Positions 1 through 10,746 of a DNA stretch of 64,000 nucleotides are shown piece after piece. The notes beneath the pieces are model-generated. The model ran no database searches. It was not told the DNA's origin and was given only the letters and a program-made list of their open reading frames with translations. Each line of letters opens with the position of its first letter. Position 1 is the first letter of the stretch. The translations under genes and the position numbers were made by a program. Origin of the DNA: Plantago major (lineage: Eukaryota; Streptophyta; Magnoliopsida; Lamiales; Plantaginaceae); the NCBI GenBank assembly GCA_026545765.1, contig CM048842.1, positions 18,750,667 through 18,814,666 on the forward strand, in the 5' to 3' direction.

Positions 1-518
1 GGTTTCGGAAAACTATTAATGTTGGACAATGTCTACCCAATCAGTTCTGATGAAGATGTTGTTGGTCCAGCGACATATGAAGAAATGCCTGATCAAGGTC
101 GCCATGATAAGGGCAAAGGGGTTGTTGTGGATGAAGAAGTGAATGATCATACATTATCGTTCACTATCCCAAATGGTATCTTGACAGATTCAGAAATAGA
201 CAATCTGAAACTATCTGTAAGTTTTTTCCTTTTCATATATATATATATATATATATATTGTTTTTTCATTTCATGTACTTAGCCTAATTCTAACTATATT
301 TAAATTTGCAACCTATGGATGAATTGAATTTAAAACTGAAGAGGGACATTGAGGTAGTTGCAAACACTTATACTGGAAGACTGAATGATCTTAAAGGAAT
401 TGATGTCAATTCTAAAGAATCTTTGTCCGCAATTGAGTATATTTCTAAAGTCATGTTGGAGTATGTTGAAGAGAAAAGAAAACCAAATGTAGACAATGCA
501 AGGGGTAGTACAAATTAA
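1..518 (+). CDS. Hypothetical MULE-associated protein, C-terminal part, two exons
   Basis: The frame is open from the first base of the window to a GTAAG donor at 217, and a second open stretch in the same phase runs from 312 to a TAA at 516-518. The intron between them (217-311) contains an (AT)n run at about 236-258. The expected acceptor reads TTGCAA rather than TTGCAG just before 312, so either the acceptor is mutated or the second block starts at the Met at 315. Exon 1 is acidic and Asp/Glu-rich; exon 2 (68 residues) is Lys/Glu-rich and probably helical. I recognise no family. Its position beside the other plus-strand ORFs suggests an accessory gene of the MULE, truncated here by the window edge. 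Neither function nor expression is known. Confidence 0.4.
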
Positions 519-711
519 AAATGTGATTAATCAAACACTCATGTTGTGCTATGTTCTTTTTATAATTTATGTGTATCCTGTTTTTCTATGTTTATGTTTG
601 TCTATTCTTTTCAACCTGTTTTTTGTGGTATTTTAACCTGAGTCAGTGTGATTTTTAACCTGTGTATGTGGAATTCATCTTTGTGTTTGTTTGAAAAGTT
701 TTTTATTTTTT
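519..711. other. AT-rich gap, presumed 3' flank of the preceding ORF
   Basis: This short T-rich stretch follows the stop at 518 and precedes the tandem repeats. I see no ORF, RNA gene or clear regulatory motif in it. Confidence 0.5.
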
Positions 712-1163
712 GATTAATTACCTATGCTTAAAATCCTAAGATTAAATTTCACAGGTTCATAATAAAATATCACAGAAAAATAGAGAGAATTCCACAGACA
801 CAGTTTTTTTTCGAAAAATTGTTTTTTTATTTATTAATTATGCTTAAAATCATAAGATTAAACCTCACAGGTTCATAATAAAATATCACAGACAAAAGAG
901 AGAATTCCACAGACACAGTTTTTTTTCGAAAAGTTGATATTTTTGATTTAATTAATTATGATTAAAATCCTAAGATTAAATCTCACAGGTTCATAATAAA
1001 ATATCACAGACAAATAGAGAGAATTCCACAGACACAATTTTTTTTCGAAAAGTTGTTATTTTTTATTTAATTAATTATGATTAAAATCCTAAGTTTAAAT
1101 CTCACAGGTTCATAATAAAATATCACAGACAAGTAGAGAGAATTCCACAGGCACAGTTTAACA
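712..1163. repeat. Four tandem ~118-bp repeats with paired CACAGA/CACAGG motifs
   Basis: Four imperfect copies start near 712, 833, 950 and 1070. Each has a conserved core: TTAAAATCCTAAGATTAAA, then CACAGGTTCATAATAAAAT, ATCACAGACAAATAGAGAG, AATTCCACAGACACAG, a T-run and TTCGAAAA. The CACAGR hexamer occurs three or more times per copy. The array lies directly upstream of the promoter of the 1430-2938 ORF. The same hexamer recurs in the other non-coding parts of the MULE (4975-5460, 23,590-24,166 and 39,187-40,260). Confidence 0.85.
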
Positions 1164-1340
1164 CCAATGATTTTTCTGGATAAATATAATCAGCATTAAA
1201 ATGTTTATCTTGTTTAAGTGACTGTTGGGTTTCCTTCTTTTCTTGAAAAAATATTTTTTATAATCATTGTGACTGTTGGGATTATAAGGTGTAATTGAAT
1301 GGGTATGACTCTTCATCATCTTTCACGTTTTTTTAGAATC

Positions 1341-1348
1341 TATAAATA
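1341..1348 (+). promoter_or_regulatory. TATA box (TATAAATA) of the 1430-2938 accessory ORF
   Basis: A perfect TATAAATA lies 82 bp upstream of the ATG at 1430, followed by an A/C-rich leader with CAA repeats typical of plant 5' UTRs. Spacing fits a transcription start near 1375. Confidence 0.55.
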
Positions 1349-1429
1349 TAGTTTAGTTCTTTCAATTCAAACACAATCTCAAACAAACAAAAAACAAGCA
1401 AACATACGCATCTTAATCAAATAGAAGAT

Positions 1430-2938
1430 ATGGAGCATATTAATGTTGCACTTTCAGAAGTTATGGTCATGAAGTTTGTGGAAGCACACCGAGGAGAGCC
1501 ATTTTGCAAGACGTTTATCATGAATACCGACTGTAGATTTACAGTTGGTATTAGAGTAAGTCCTGAGGGGAAGTTTTTCTTCTCAATGTTCAAGACTGAT
1601 CAAAGAGTTGGCAGTATAGGGCTAACAAAGGTTATGTGGATAAACGCTGCCCATCCTTTTTGTTGATATGGATGTATGTCCAATCCGTTAAGGGCGCCAT
1701 AGAGCGTGTCCTAGAGCGCATCAAGACTCAATAGCCAATTCAGTACTTGTCCGACCTTGGCTAGTCCGCCCTAAGGAAGGCCTTCCGGGTCAATCAGTAC
1801 GCCTAAGTCAATGCACCTCTTCAGCTTGTCCGACCTGGCAAGGTGAACGACTTCCGAACCTGACAAGAGGTCACATGGTCTCACCAAGTACCACACACTG
1901 TCAGTCCTAGGATGCCAAACGGACCGGACGAGATAAACTCGGATGCCACCTTAACAAATAAGACCAAACATATACACTGGAACCTCCAAGATACTTCCGA
2001 ACAGCTACTATCTCGGACCGTTACTGAGCTACCAACGAATAGACCAACTCAATAGAGCTTGGATCATTCTAAAAGGTCTCACACGGATTCATCGGCGGAA
2101 ATGGTACTCTGAGGAGCGAAAGGACCAATTTACCCTCCCAGGCCCATCTAAAGGTATTGGACTCTCACATACTATGGGCCATGGGCCAAGGGAGCATTGT
2201 TGCCCAGATCCTAAACATACACTTGGCATCATCTTATGAACCACTTCATACGTATATGATAACTATAAATATAGCACAAGGTCACATACACTAAGGGAGG
2301 TCATAAGTCATAAGTAACAACTACCAAGTTCACTACATCATAACCGTCCTAATAACTACTACATTGGGAGCTTTCCAACTCTCTCTTGAGTAAAGTCTCT
2401 TACCGGATTGACAACATGCAATCCGGATTACCTATCTAACCACCCCCCCCCCCCACTTAGTCTTTTCAGGTGTTCCGGCCCGGACCAAGGCACCAGGTCG
2501 GACTTCAAGTTGGAGGCGGACCTTAGGGTAGAGACTTGTAGTAGTTTAGTTAGTGTTTGAGGCTCAACCCTCAACACTTTTCATGATGGTGATTTCATCC
2601 CTACAAATTTTGAGGGGTATGTGATTGACAAGATCAATGAGGAAAAGCCAGACTTCATGATTGTCTCTTCAACAATGACAAGCATCAACAAGGTGTTGCC
2701 ATTAAGGAAAGACTCCATTCCTAAATTCATGGAGCAAAATGGCTGGGAGATTCATTTCAGAGATGAACAAATAGGGGTAGAGAATGGCATGTTGTTAGTT
2801 GCAACTCCTGGCAGGAACGACACCGGGGGTTCACCTTGTTCAACATCTGCCACTAGCCATGTCTTTATATTACCGGAACAAGACAGAAGTCAGCATCTCA
2901 GTGATGGTCTTTTCTTTCTGTTCAGCCCTTCCATTTGA
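1430..2938 (+). pseudogene. Hypothetical MULE accessory ORF split by a solo LTR
   Basis: Two blocks, 1430-1660 and 2582-2938, are in the same frame once the solo LTR (1661-2576) and one copy of its 5-bp duplication are removed. The result is one 195-codon ORF from the ATG at 1430 to a stop at 2936-2938. As it stands, translation stops four bases into the LTR. The N-terminal half has the segments GEPFCKTF and FTVGIRVSPEGKFFFSMF; the second half has ENGMLLVATPGRNDTGG. The extreme C-terminus is hydrophobic and may already be frame-altered. I do not recognise the family and see no zinc finger, protease or nuclease signature. A TATA box (1341) and the 118-bp repeats lie upstream. By analogy with multi-gene MULEs it could be an accessory factor, which is inference only. 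Confidence 0.55.
1661..2576. mobile_element. Solo LTR of the 24,167-39,186 Gypsy family (916 bp)
   Basis: It starts TGTTGATA and ends CTCAACA, and is flanked by the exact 5-bp duplication CTTTT (1656-1660 and 2577-2581). It aligns along its whole length with the LTRs at 24,167 and 38,272, including the GTCCAATCCGTTAAGGGCGC start, the TATAAATATAG promoter core and a C-run (2443-2454). No internal retroelement sequence is present, which points to recombination between the two LTRs of a former full-length insertion. Confidence 0.93.
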
Positions 2939-2944
2939 TTTTTT

Positions 2945-3470
2945 TCATCTTTTTTTTTTTTTTTTATGTAATGTTAGTTGTTGTCATTGTTAGTTTTTTA
3001 AATCTATGTTATATTAATCTATGTACTGTTTAAGCAACATCTATGTACTTTTACTTTTTTACTGTTAATCTATGTAATGTAAAACAAGGTAGTTAACAAA
3101 TCAAACACCAACTTAACATTTTAAAAATCCAACACAACAAAATAATCAACATTGCAGTCAAATTTTGGGTTTTTAAAATAACAAAATAAGTTCATCAAAT
3201 TTCACAGTTGTCATATAAATATCACATATAAGTTTATAAAAATCCCAGTCAAGAACAGATTTAAATTTAAATAAACAAGTACCTTTTTTCTTGTTAGTTT
3301 GTTTGCATATGGATGCAGACATTTTTGTGTTTTTTTTTTTTTTGTATGGCTTTTAGCTGTTTTTGTAAACAATCCCAGCCATAACTGCTAAAGACTCAGA
3401 GTTGAGGTTAACATAAAAAAAAGCATATTTATAATAGAAGTAATTTTTTTTTTTTTTGAATGTAAAGGAT
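2945..3470. other. Gene-free AT-rich gap with T-runs
   Basis: Between the accessory ORF and the transposase 3' end there are several T-runs of 11-14 bases (about 2949, 3340 and 3443) and A/T-rich sequence. One motif, TCACAGTTGTCATATAAATATCAC, belongs to the CACAG repeat theme. The two convergent transcripts would both end here. Confidence 0.5.
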
Positions 3471-3471
3471 A

Positions 3472-3830
3472 TCAGATCAAGTGAACATTTTGTGTTTTGG
3501 TTTTCGCTCCAATCTGATCTGGTTCAACTGGATTCTTCATCCCAAACCTCCCTCTCGTTGTTTTTTTCCGTCCTTTTGTGCTGGCCCGTATAGGATCCAA
3601 CACCACAATGGGGTTGTTTGTTTCTTCCTCATCCCTGATTCTGCCTTCTGATGCATTCTGTTCTTCAATGCCAAGATTATCAGCAGTAAGGATATTTCTA
3701 ACTTCAATCAAATCTCTATTGAATCCATCTTCTATAATTCTTCGAGCTTTTTCATCTGGTGCACAAGTAATCAAGAGATCATAGTACTTTCTTGCCATTT
3801 ATTGCCTCCAGGGTAGAGAATCACTTGTTT
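3472..3830 (-). pseudogene. MULE transposase, C-terminal exon
   Basis: The minus-strand frame from 3798 to the stop at 3472 encodes the tail typical of FAR1-type transposases: a RKYYDLLITCAPDEKAR block, a REIIE-like helix, then a Lys/Arg-rich DPIRASTKGRKK segment. The frame is also open just upstream (LPWRQ), but a TAA stop sits immediately before the Met at 3798, where FAR1 proteins normally read straight through. The acceptor is probably near 3830. No C-terminal zinc knuckle is visible. Confidence 0.7.
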
Positions 3831-3934
3831 ATCTCAATGAAGTATCTCTAGCTGTTACCAAAAATTATAACACAAATCATAATGTTATTATTTTTTATTT
3901 TTTTTTGGTCAAATGCAAACAAATCTCATGTACA

Positions 3935-4025
3935 CAAGTTAATTCTCACAGACACAAGGTGGAATGTCAAAGACACTAAATAAAATGACACAAACAACTA
4001 ATAAAATATCCCAGGCACCAAATTA
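3935..4025. repeat. Short CACAGAC-type repeat cluster
   Basis: Several imperfect units of the form (T/C)CACAGACAC-AA-AAAAT-- occur in the intron between the last two transposase exons. They are the same motif theme as the larger arrays of the element. Confidence 0.6.
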
Positions 4026-4140
4026 AAACTCCTAAAACAAACCTATTGCATGTAATTCACACATATGCAAATAAACACATAAATTACAGATTAAATCTTT
4101 CTTTACAGATATAAGATGAAATGATAAAGATTTAATTTAC

Positions 4141-4957
4141 CTTCATACTCTTTGTCCCAGATATCTTTCTTCACATGCTTCGTCCATCTTTTATTTATAT
4201 ATTTCTCAGGGATCCTTGTAACATTTTGAACATCAAGGACTTTGATAGCATGTAGGCATACCCAGCCTAGTGAAGAGTACTGCTTGCAGGCGCAATTTGC
4301 TCTGATATCTTCTCCATTTCTTGCAAAAGTAACAGAACTAGACCGGTTCGATGAGTCTTTCGGGTTTGGGTGAATATTGTAGACAATATTGTTTAGGTCA
4401 ACAACAAAAACTATCCCATATGTTGTAGAAAAAGCAGCATACACCTCTTTTCTAAAACATTCAAAAACTGTACATGTGTATATCTCTGTTGCCTGTACAA
4501 TTATGCCAGAGTAAATCTCAATGGTGGGTTTAGTTGTAATTACATCATGGTCTTTCTTTTGTTCTGCACTCCTCCAAGGTTTCACTGTATCTTGAAATAT
4601 ATCAAAAAATTGATTCAGGGATGTATTCCTGTTGGCTTTGAAACAGATAGCACTATTTGTGCTCTCGCTTCTTTGCGAAGACAAAAAACCAGCAGAGAAG
4701 AAGTCTTTGCTTAATGTTGTGCACCACTTCTCACGCAGTCCGTAGAGCCTTTTGAACCATCCTTCGGAGGAGACATTGTACGTTTGCAACATTGAATTCC
4801 ATCTTGTCTCAAAATCAGCCTCATCAACACATCATTTTAAACAATAATCAAACTCACTTTTGAAGTTTTCATCAGTTTTGAGCTGTTCAAAGTGACTTAT
4901 GACATTTTGTTGTATATGCCGCTGACAAAGCCTATGTCTGGACCTTCCACCAAACAC
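4141..4957 (-). pseudogene. MULE transposase, catalytic C-terminal half and SWIM zinc-finger exon
   Basis: This 817-bp exon is bounded by a CCACAG acceptor (exon starts at 4957) and a GTAAAT donor (exon ends at 4141). It begins with the RHRLCQRHIQQN block that follows the second catalytic Asp in MULE transposases. It continues with the conserved RSESTNSAI region, whose Glu is the third residue of the DDE triad. It ends with a SWIM zinc finger: CACKQYSSLGWVCLHA, the C-x-C-x(n)-C-x-H pattern. A TAA stop lies early in the exon near 4830, so only 4792-4103 is open in one piece. Family assignment is from motifs; inactivity follows from the stop. Confidence 0.85.
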
Positions 4958-4974
4958 CTGTGGTTACCGCCACA

Positions 4975-5462
4975 CTTAATTGTCACAGGTGAATAATAAA
5001 ATATCACAGTCACAATATAAAATATCACAGATATAAAATAGTCACAAAATTTAAATCCCACAGACACCATATAAATCCCACAGATACCACATAAATTCCA
5101 CAGATACCAGATAAATATTCACAGACACAGGAGGAATCTCATAGAAACCAAATAAATCCCACAGACACCATAATAAATCCCACAGATACTTCATATATAT
5201 CCCACAGATACCAGATAAATACCATAGACGCCAGATAAATTTTCAGACACAGGATGAATCACACAGACCCAGGATGAATCCCACATAAACCAAATAAATC
5301 CCACAGACACCATAATAAATATCACAGATACCTCATTAAATCCAACAAACACCCATTAAATCCCATAGACACCATAATAAATATCACAGATACCTCATAA
5401 AATCCAATAGACACCCATTAAATCCCACAGACATCCAAATAAATCCTACATTTAAACGTGAA
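4975..5462. repeat. CACAGA-rich ~20-24-bp tandem repeats in a transposase intron
   Basis: Degenerate units such as CCCACAGACACCATAATAAAT and CCACAGATACCAGATAAATA follow one another for almost 490 bp in the intron between the catalytic exon (5479-6204) and the SWIM exon. They are more diverged than the 20-bp arrays at 23,600 and 39,187 but have the same CCACAGAYMC core followed by A(T)AAAT. Confidence 0.85.
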
Positions 5463-5478
5463 GGTAAAGAAAGAATTT

Positions 5479-6204
5479 TCATACTGTATGGATGGCATTT
5501 GACATTGCCTGGTCTTGGTCAGTGAATATTGTTATTCGCTCTTTACCACCCATAGACTTCTTGAATTCTCCTAGTACCCATTCAAATGTGGTAGAAGTTT
5601 CACTTGACAAAAAGGCGCATCCATACATAACAGTGTTACAATGGTTATTTACACCAACAATTGGAGCACATATAAGGTTGTACCTGTTTGTGTTATATGT
5701 TGTGTCAAATATAATCACATCACCAAACAGCTCAAAATCTAATTTCATCATAGGATCTCTTAAAAATATATCCTCCAACCTTGCATCTTCACCATACCTA
5801 AAACTATAATAGAATCTTGGATCATCTTCCTTTAGTTGGTGGAGTTTGTTCATGACCGTTTGAGCATCACCTTGCAATATTTTCTCAGTCATATAGTTGT
5901 TGATCTAATTGATTTGGTCCCTCTTTGTGTGACCAACATACTCTTCTCCACCAGTTAGCTTTACCATTACATTATATGCTTCAGTTGGTTTTAAACCAGC
6001 ATCCTCAAGCTGGGCCATTAATACAACTTTTTCTTTAGATATAGAACGCTCATTCCTCTTTAGGTGATTGTATTGCACCCTCGTGAACTCATGGTTGTGA
6101 CCCCTGTCATGTTTAATTATCCTGAAGTGGTCCTCTCGTCTCTGGTATTGGACTCTTGCCTTAGCCTCACATCCAGTTCTTACAATGGCTTTATTGCCTC
6201 GCCT
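5479..6204 (-). pseudogene. MULE transposase, FAR1-type DNA-binding end and DDE core exon
   Basis: On the minus strand the block starts at the Copia insertion (6204). It encodes the end of a FAR1 DNA-binding domain (RTGCEAKARVQ, then DHFRIIKHDRGHNHEF), followed after an in-frame TAG at 5905-5907 by the MULE transposase core. The core includes GDVIIFDTTYNTNRY with the first catalytic Asp, APIVGVNNHCNTVMYGCAFL, and FTDQDQAMSNAI with the second Asp. A GTATGA donor follows the AIHT segment at about 5480. The exon continues upstream at 22,013 on the far side of the Copia element. Across that junction the frame needs one more A in an A7 run, so there is also a one-base frameshift. Confidence 0.88.
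6200..6204. repeat. Copia target-site duplication, left copy (CGCCT)
   Basis: CGCCT directly abuts the TGTTGG end of the Copia element and is repeated exactly at 22,013-22,017. Confidence 0.95.
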
Positions 6205-7787
6205 TGTTGGTCCAGATAACGGCAAAGTAAAAGACTAGAGGGGGGGGGGGGGGTGAATAGTCTTTTAAAACTTTTGTTGATAAAAACTATTTCTCAGATA
6301 TCTGTGTAGATATCTGATATTTAGATTCTAAGCGCGGAAGACTTAAGATAGATAAGTGCAGAAACAGTTAAAGTGTGTGTGTGTGTTGCTGAAATGTAAA
6401 TACAGAAAAGTAAATAACACAGCAAGTATAGTGGTATCTGGAGGTGGCGTAATCCTCCAACTAATCCACTTCGGTCTTCCAAAGACCTAGAATTCACTAG
6501 AATAGATAATTGAGGTCACCTTACAAAAATCCTATTCTAAGATTCCTTAAACAAATGGTTCCCAACCAAATGTTCCCCCTGAGTTGTTCCCCGACTTTCA
6601 CAGCCAAGTACTTCATGTACTCAGAAACCTTTTTGAGCTATTCCCTAGCTTCCCAAGCTAAGTACTTCCTGTGCTCAATAACCTTGGAGTTATTCCTTAG
6701 TTTCTCAAACTAAGTACTTCAGACTCACGCCAAATGATGGTGTTGGTTTTGGTTTGAGTTGTCAGATGAGCTTCTTTAATAACTTTTCAGTTAATCAGAT
6801 AGCTCTGTGAATCAAGTATACTTAATACACTTTTCAATGTATGGTATCTTGTTCTTTTTACTGACCCAAGTCTTAGATAAATGTTCTAGAGAATGAATCT
6901 CTGATACTTGATCTTTCAATTCAACTCTTTCACAGATAGCTGTGCTTGTTTAGGATCAGGACACTTAGAACTTCAGTGTTACTCAAGATCAAGAGCTTTG
7001 GTCGCAACAGAAAGCTTTGAGAGTAAGTAGTTTGCTTTGAGAGAGTAAGGTGTTCATCGTGTTTATGGAGTTCAAGGTGTGTTCTCAAGCAGTCTAAGTG
7101 TTGATATTTATAGATGAATTTGAGTGCCGTTTGAATAGTATCCGTTAGGCTCAAATCAAATTCAAACTATTGATATCTGTGTATAGTACTGTAGCAGGTT
7201 TGTCTTCTTCTTCAGAAGCTACCGTTGCTTTTGTTCAGACATCTCTGTCCATGCATTTAATGCATTGTACTATACTTTTGTCTCAGAGTTAACGGAACTA
7301 TGCTTTGTATCAGAGACAACCTTGATCAGATTTCTCTGATTCTTTGCACGTTCTTATATTTAACTTCAGATACCACTTTTATTGAAACAACTTTTGTTTG
7401 CAATATATATTTCTTTTTCAGAAATGTGGTTAAAGCTCAAGGTATCTGAGAATAGATATCTGTGGACACTTTCCTTGTTTTCAGATAGACCTTTTATTTC
7501 TCAGATATCTCTTGTGACACAGTTTCTTCAAATCTTCAATGTCATTGAACTTGTTCTGCTTGGATGTCTTCTTCTTGGTCTTCTCTTCATAAAATAAAAA
7601 TTACATTTTGAGACCTATCATCCTATACAAGATTAGCTAGACTATCATACTTAGTGGTTTCCTCTTTTACAATGTTCAAGTGAACCAAGAGTACTAATCA
7701 CCTTTCTGAGATTAAGATAAGTCATCATGTTGCTGATCAAAATCTAAACAGATATTTCTAACAAAATATCTAACAAATTTCCTAACA
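6205..7787 (-). repeat. Copia 3' LTR
   Basis: This 1583-bp copy differs from the 5' LTR (20,429-22,012) by roughly 20 visible substitutions plus a few small indels, for example a G14 versus G12 run and one altered block near 6720. It contains many TCAGATATCTGA-type palindromes and the minus-strand TATA motif (TATTTATA on the plus strand near 7107). Confidence 0.95.
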
Positions 7788-7806
7788 AATTTCCCACTTT
7801 TTGATT
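7788..7806 (-). promoter_or_regulatory. Copia polypurine tract
   Basis: Reading the minus strand, AAAAAGTGGGAAATT lies directly upstream of the 3' LTR, the expected site of the plus-strand primer. Confidence 0.65.
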
Positions 7807-8160
7807 AGTCAACGATGACTATCTGAACTATTACAAATCTGGATGAGTGAACAATCCAACACTTAATCATTTCTTAATTCATTCAATTAAGTGCAGAAAG
7901 TAAACATCAACCAAATCACAAGGTGTGATCTTTGCTGACAAGTTATCTTTTTTAGAATATTATCTGAGAGTAAGTTCTTCAGATAAGTTACAAAGAAAGA
8001 TTACAGATAACTTCAATACATAAAACAAGTTTAGCTCAGTCAGCAAAAATATAGCAAAAACTACATAGTAAATTAGGACAACAGGAGTAACCAAGCTCCA
8101 AGTAAACATCCTAATAGACTAGTCTTCAAGTCTTCAACTCTTCAACAGTAGTTCTATGGA
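7807..8160. other. Copia 3' untranslated stretch
   Basis: AT-rich sequence between the extra ORF stop (8161) and the polypurine tract. I see no coding frame; it repeats AACAAATT and TCAGATAA-type words seen in the LTR. Confidence 0.5.
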
Positions 8161-8868
8161 TCAGTATGCAAATTTTCTATCTCCAAACCTTTTGATGTCA
8201 TCAGAATAATCATAGAGAAGTGTTCTGACGAGCATCTCAGTGTCTCTGGCAAATCCACAGACCTCTTTGTAGGTTTTGGTAGGATTCTTCTTGACAAAAT
8301 GTTTGACCCACAGATACTTTCCCCACTTCCAGGCATGCTCTATTCTGATATCTGAAAGCTTGAAATATTCGTAGATAATCCTCAGATATCTGATGTCACC
8401 CTTGTATTGATCTTCAGTTAGATAGAACGACTCATAGGGTTCCACAGCGAGTCTTGCTCTTGTGCCTGTTCCTGTGATATTCAGAATTCTGTGCACATCA
8501 TATAGCTTTCCATATGGACATTCATCAGAGAGGTCCTTTCTCATGGCTTCAGTTCTCTTGACAACTTCAAAATCCAACCAGGCTTTAATGTGATTGGTGT
8601 TGATCAAGGTTGTCTTATCTTTTCTCCATGCCATAAGTTGTTTATGGATTGGTTCTGGAAATCTTGAATTTACCAGTAGATGCTTAAGTTCCAGAATCCA
8701 ATAGCCATTTTTCTGATTGATGCACCTGTAGACAGAGGAATCATTGTCATTCTTCACATACTCTATTTGGCTTCTTCCGCCCGAGTGGAAGTTGACTTTG
8801 TCTTTGCTCATCTCGATCTGCTCCTTCTCATCTTGAATTCTCTTTGGGGTTGTTGCTTGAAGAACCAC
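8161..8868 (-). CDS. Copia extra ORF, C-terminal globular domain (235 aa open frame)
   Basis: This is the longest intact frame at the 3' end of the Copia element. After a short Lys/Glu-rich start it is rich in aromatic and charged residues. It contains a VYRCINQKNGYWILELKHLL segment, a paired HKQLMAWRKDKTTLI block, the RLAVEPYESFYLTEDQYKGD segment and a Trp-rich HAWKWGKYLWVKHFVKK stretch. That composition suggests a folded domain rather than a low-complexity tail. I see no transmembrane segment and no known catalytic motif. It is likely the C-terminus of the polypeptide whose earlier parts are at 13,700-9083, but frames between are broken and an intron could join them. Function unknown. Confidence 0.5.
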   Translation of the reverse strand: MVLQATTPKRIQDEKEQIEMSKDKVNFHSGGRSQIEYVKNDNDSSVYRCINQKNGYWILELKHLLVNSRFPEPIHKQLMAWRKDKTTLINTNHIKAWLDFEVVKRTEAMRKDLSDECPYGKLYDVHRILNITGTGTRARLAVEPYESFYLTEDQYKGDIRYLRIIYEYFKLSDIRIEHAWKWGKYLWVKHFVKKNPTKTYKEVCGFARDTEMLVRTLLYDYSDDIKRFGDRKFAY

Positions 8869-9082
8869 CGGATAGACTTGGTATTTCCAGAGGGTGTTTT
8901 AGCTGCTAGGGCTTTGCGGCTATAGGCTCGATTAGGCTTTCAATTTTCCTTTTCTCGTGAAGAGGAGCTTCATCTTCATCGCTTTCTTCATCATCATGAA
9001 GATTAAATCTTGTGAGAGTTTTACAACCTTCTTCATTGCCTGTGGACTTGATTTGGCCTTCTTCTTTTCTTCGTAAGATTCA

Positions 9083-10746
9083 TCAATCCTTTAACTCGCC
9101 TTCCTCGAGCCTTGGTACTCCTTGGAGGTTTCGTACGGACCTTGTTATCATTGTAGTTCCTTCAGTAGGTTTCTGGGAAGCAGCTACTATTTGCAAAGCA
9201 GCTTGGCTTGAGGAGGGTTCATTGATTCTGAGTGGTGGCTGGGAAGTTTTCATGTTTCTTCTTCCTCTCTGAGCCGCACCAGCTCCAGATTTCTTCTTGT
9301 TTTCTTCTCCTTCTTCCCATTCCCCCTGACTTTGAGGTCCAGATTTGTACACTCTTTCCCCCTTAGTCATTGTTGGTTGACTCAATCTCATAAACGAATC
9401 TGAGAGAGAGTTAAAATGCCCTTGCAAATAATTGTAGGCAGTGACCAACTTCTGAAGTTCGGCTTTGAGCTCCTGATTTTGCTTGATAAGTCCATTGTCC
9501 TTATCAGTGAGCTCTGCCAATGGGCCTAGGATGGCATCTGCTTCCAGTGTAACTTGCCTCTTGAAAGCTTTTTCACTAAAGACGATCATCGCCCCTTATC
9601 ATTCCAGATCTTTCCGAGCAATGACTATGCTAGTTGTTCTCTGAGTGACGAGCTCGTGAACCTTTTCATTCGAGGGGACGGAGGCAATTACTTCCTTGTT
9701 CTGAAGACATCTCCTTTTCGGATGAGCCAAGATTGCATGCTCATGCATTCATGGGAGTGGACATTTGGCGCTTTATCGAAAGTTTCAGAGCAATCGCTTC
9801 TTTTCAAATGTGAAACAGCTAGATGTTCATTGCAATGCTCTGCCAAAGTCTTGTCTTCTTCATCATCTGAGTAATCAGCCCAGTGATCTTCGTCCTCTTG
9901 GACATTCTCATCGATTGTGTCGAGTCCAAAGAACCATCTCGTAGATTGGTTTCTTCCTTTTGGGAGGAGGATGGTACTTCTTTTGAAGATGATGCAGCCT
10001 TAGCATCATGCTTAATTTCAGATACTTCTTCAGTATCGAGTTCTTTGGTGATGGCATTTACAGCATCCTGTAGCTCTTTAACCTCAGATTAAGCAATCAT
10101 CTCTTGCAGATATTGATCTTGTAGTTGGTCAAGCTTGTCTCTAGATTTAGCTATCTGGTCTTCCAGTTGAAGATGGAGCTGTTGTTCTTCTTCCAACAGT
10201 TGTCTGAGTTGAGCCTGGATTGAGTATTCAACAATTTCGGCGATTTCGTAATCCTCAACTACTTGTTCGCTTTAACCTTTTGTTGGGAAGATGGATGAGT
10301 TGACTTTTGAGGAGATGGAGACGAGATTTCGTGCTTTCCTCTCGCTTGCTTTTCAGCTTGAGGCATGATTTCTTTGTAAAATTCTCCTGGTCCTCAGTGC
10401 AGGGCATCATCATCATCCTTTTGTCTGTGTCATCCTTTTGGTGATGGTCAGTGGGAGGTTCATCGAAGTCGTTTTCGTTTATCTCTTCCTCCTCATCATC
10501 TTCAGATACAAGATTGATCACTTCAGGAATAGTGATCTTCTGCCCATTAACCTCTTCTTGTTCAGAAGGTATAAATTGCAGATTCTGGGGCGTAATCGCT
10601 GAATGCCATCTGTAATCTTGTCGACCATCCGCCTGCTCAAAGGCTTGTATCAAATCAGGCGCTACTTCTAGAGAAATCCTTATGCAATAGAGTCGAATCG
10701 TAATCGCTCGTAGGGAACATTGCATGGATATACGTCTCCAAGTCAA
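9083..10746 (-). pseudogene. Copia extra ORF, acidic and coiled-coil middle part, frameshifted
   Basis: Three minus-strand pieces read in succession. 10,746-10,255 has a very acidic NLVSEDDEEEEINENDFDEP segment followed by a basic tail. 10,250-9600 in two frames has a Gln/Glu/Leu coiled coil (QLRQLLEEEQQLHLQLEDQI) and an acidic Asp/Glu patch. 9589-9083 has a leucine/glutamine coiled coil (GLIKQNQELKAELQKLV) then a Ser/Gln/Arg-rich tail. At least three frame changes or stops separate them. Composition matches a continuous but decayed charged protein. Confidence 0.5.

Noticed and set aside
2799-2993. 64-aa ORF overlapping the end of the accessory ORF
   Set aside because: It begins in a different frame and ends in a T-run; the 2582-2938 frame continues from the first half of the gene.
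8680-10092. Plus-strand ORFs over the Copia extra ORF
   Set aside because: They are shadows of the charged, low-complexity minus-strand protein and have no recognisable domains.
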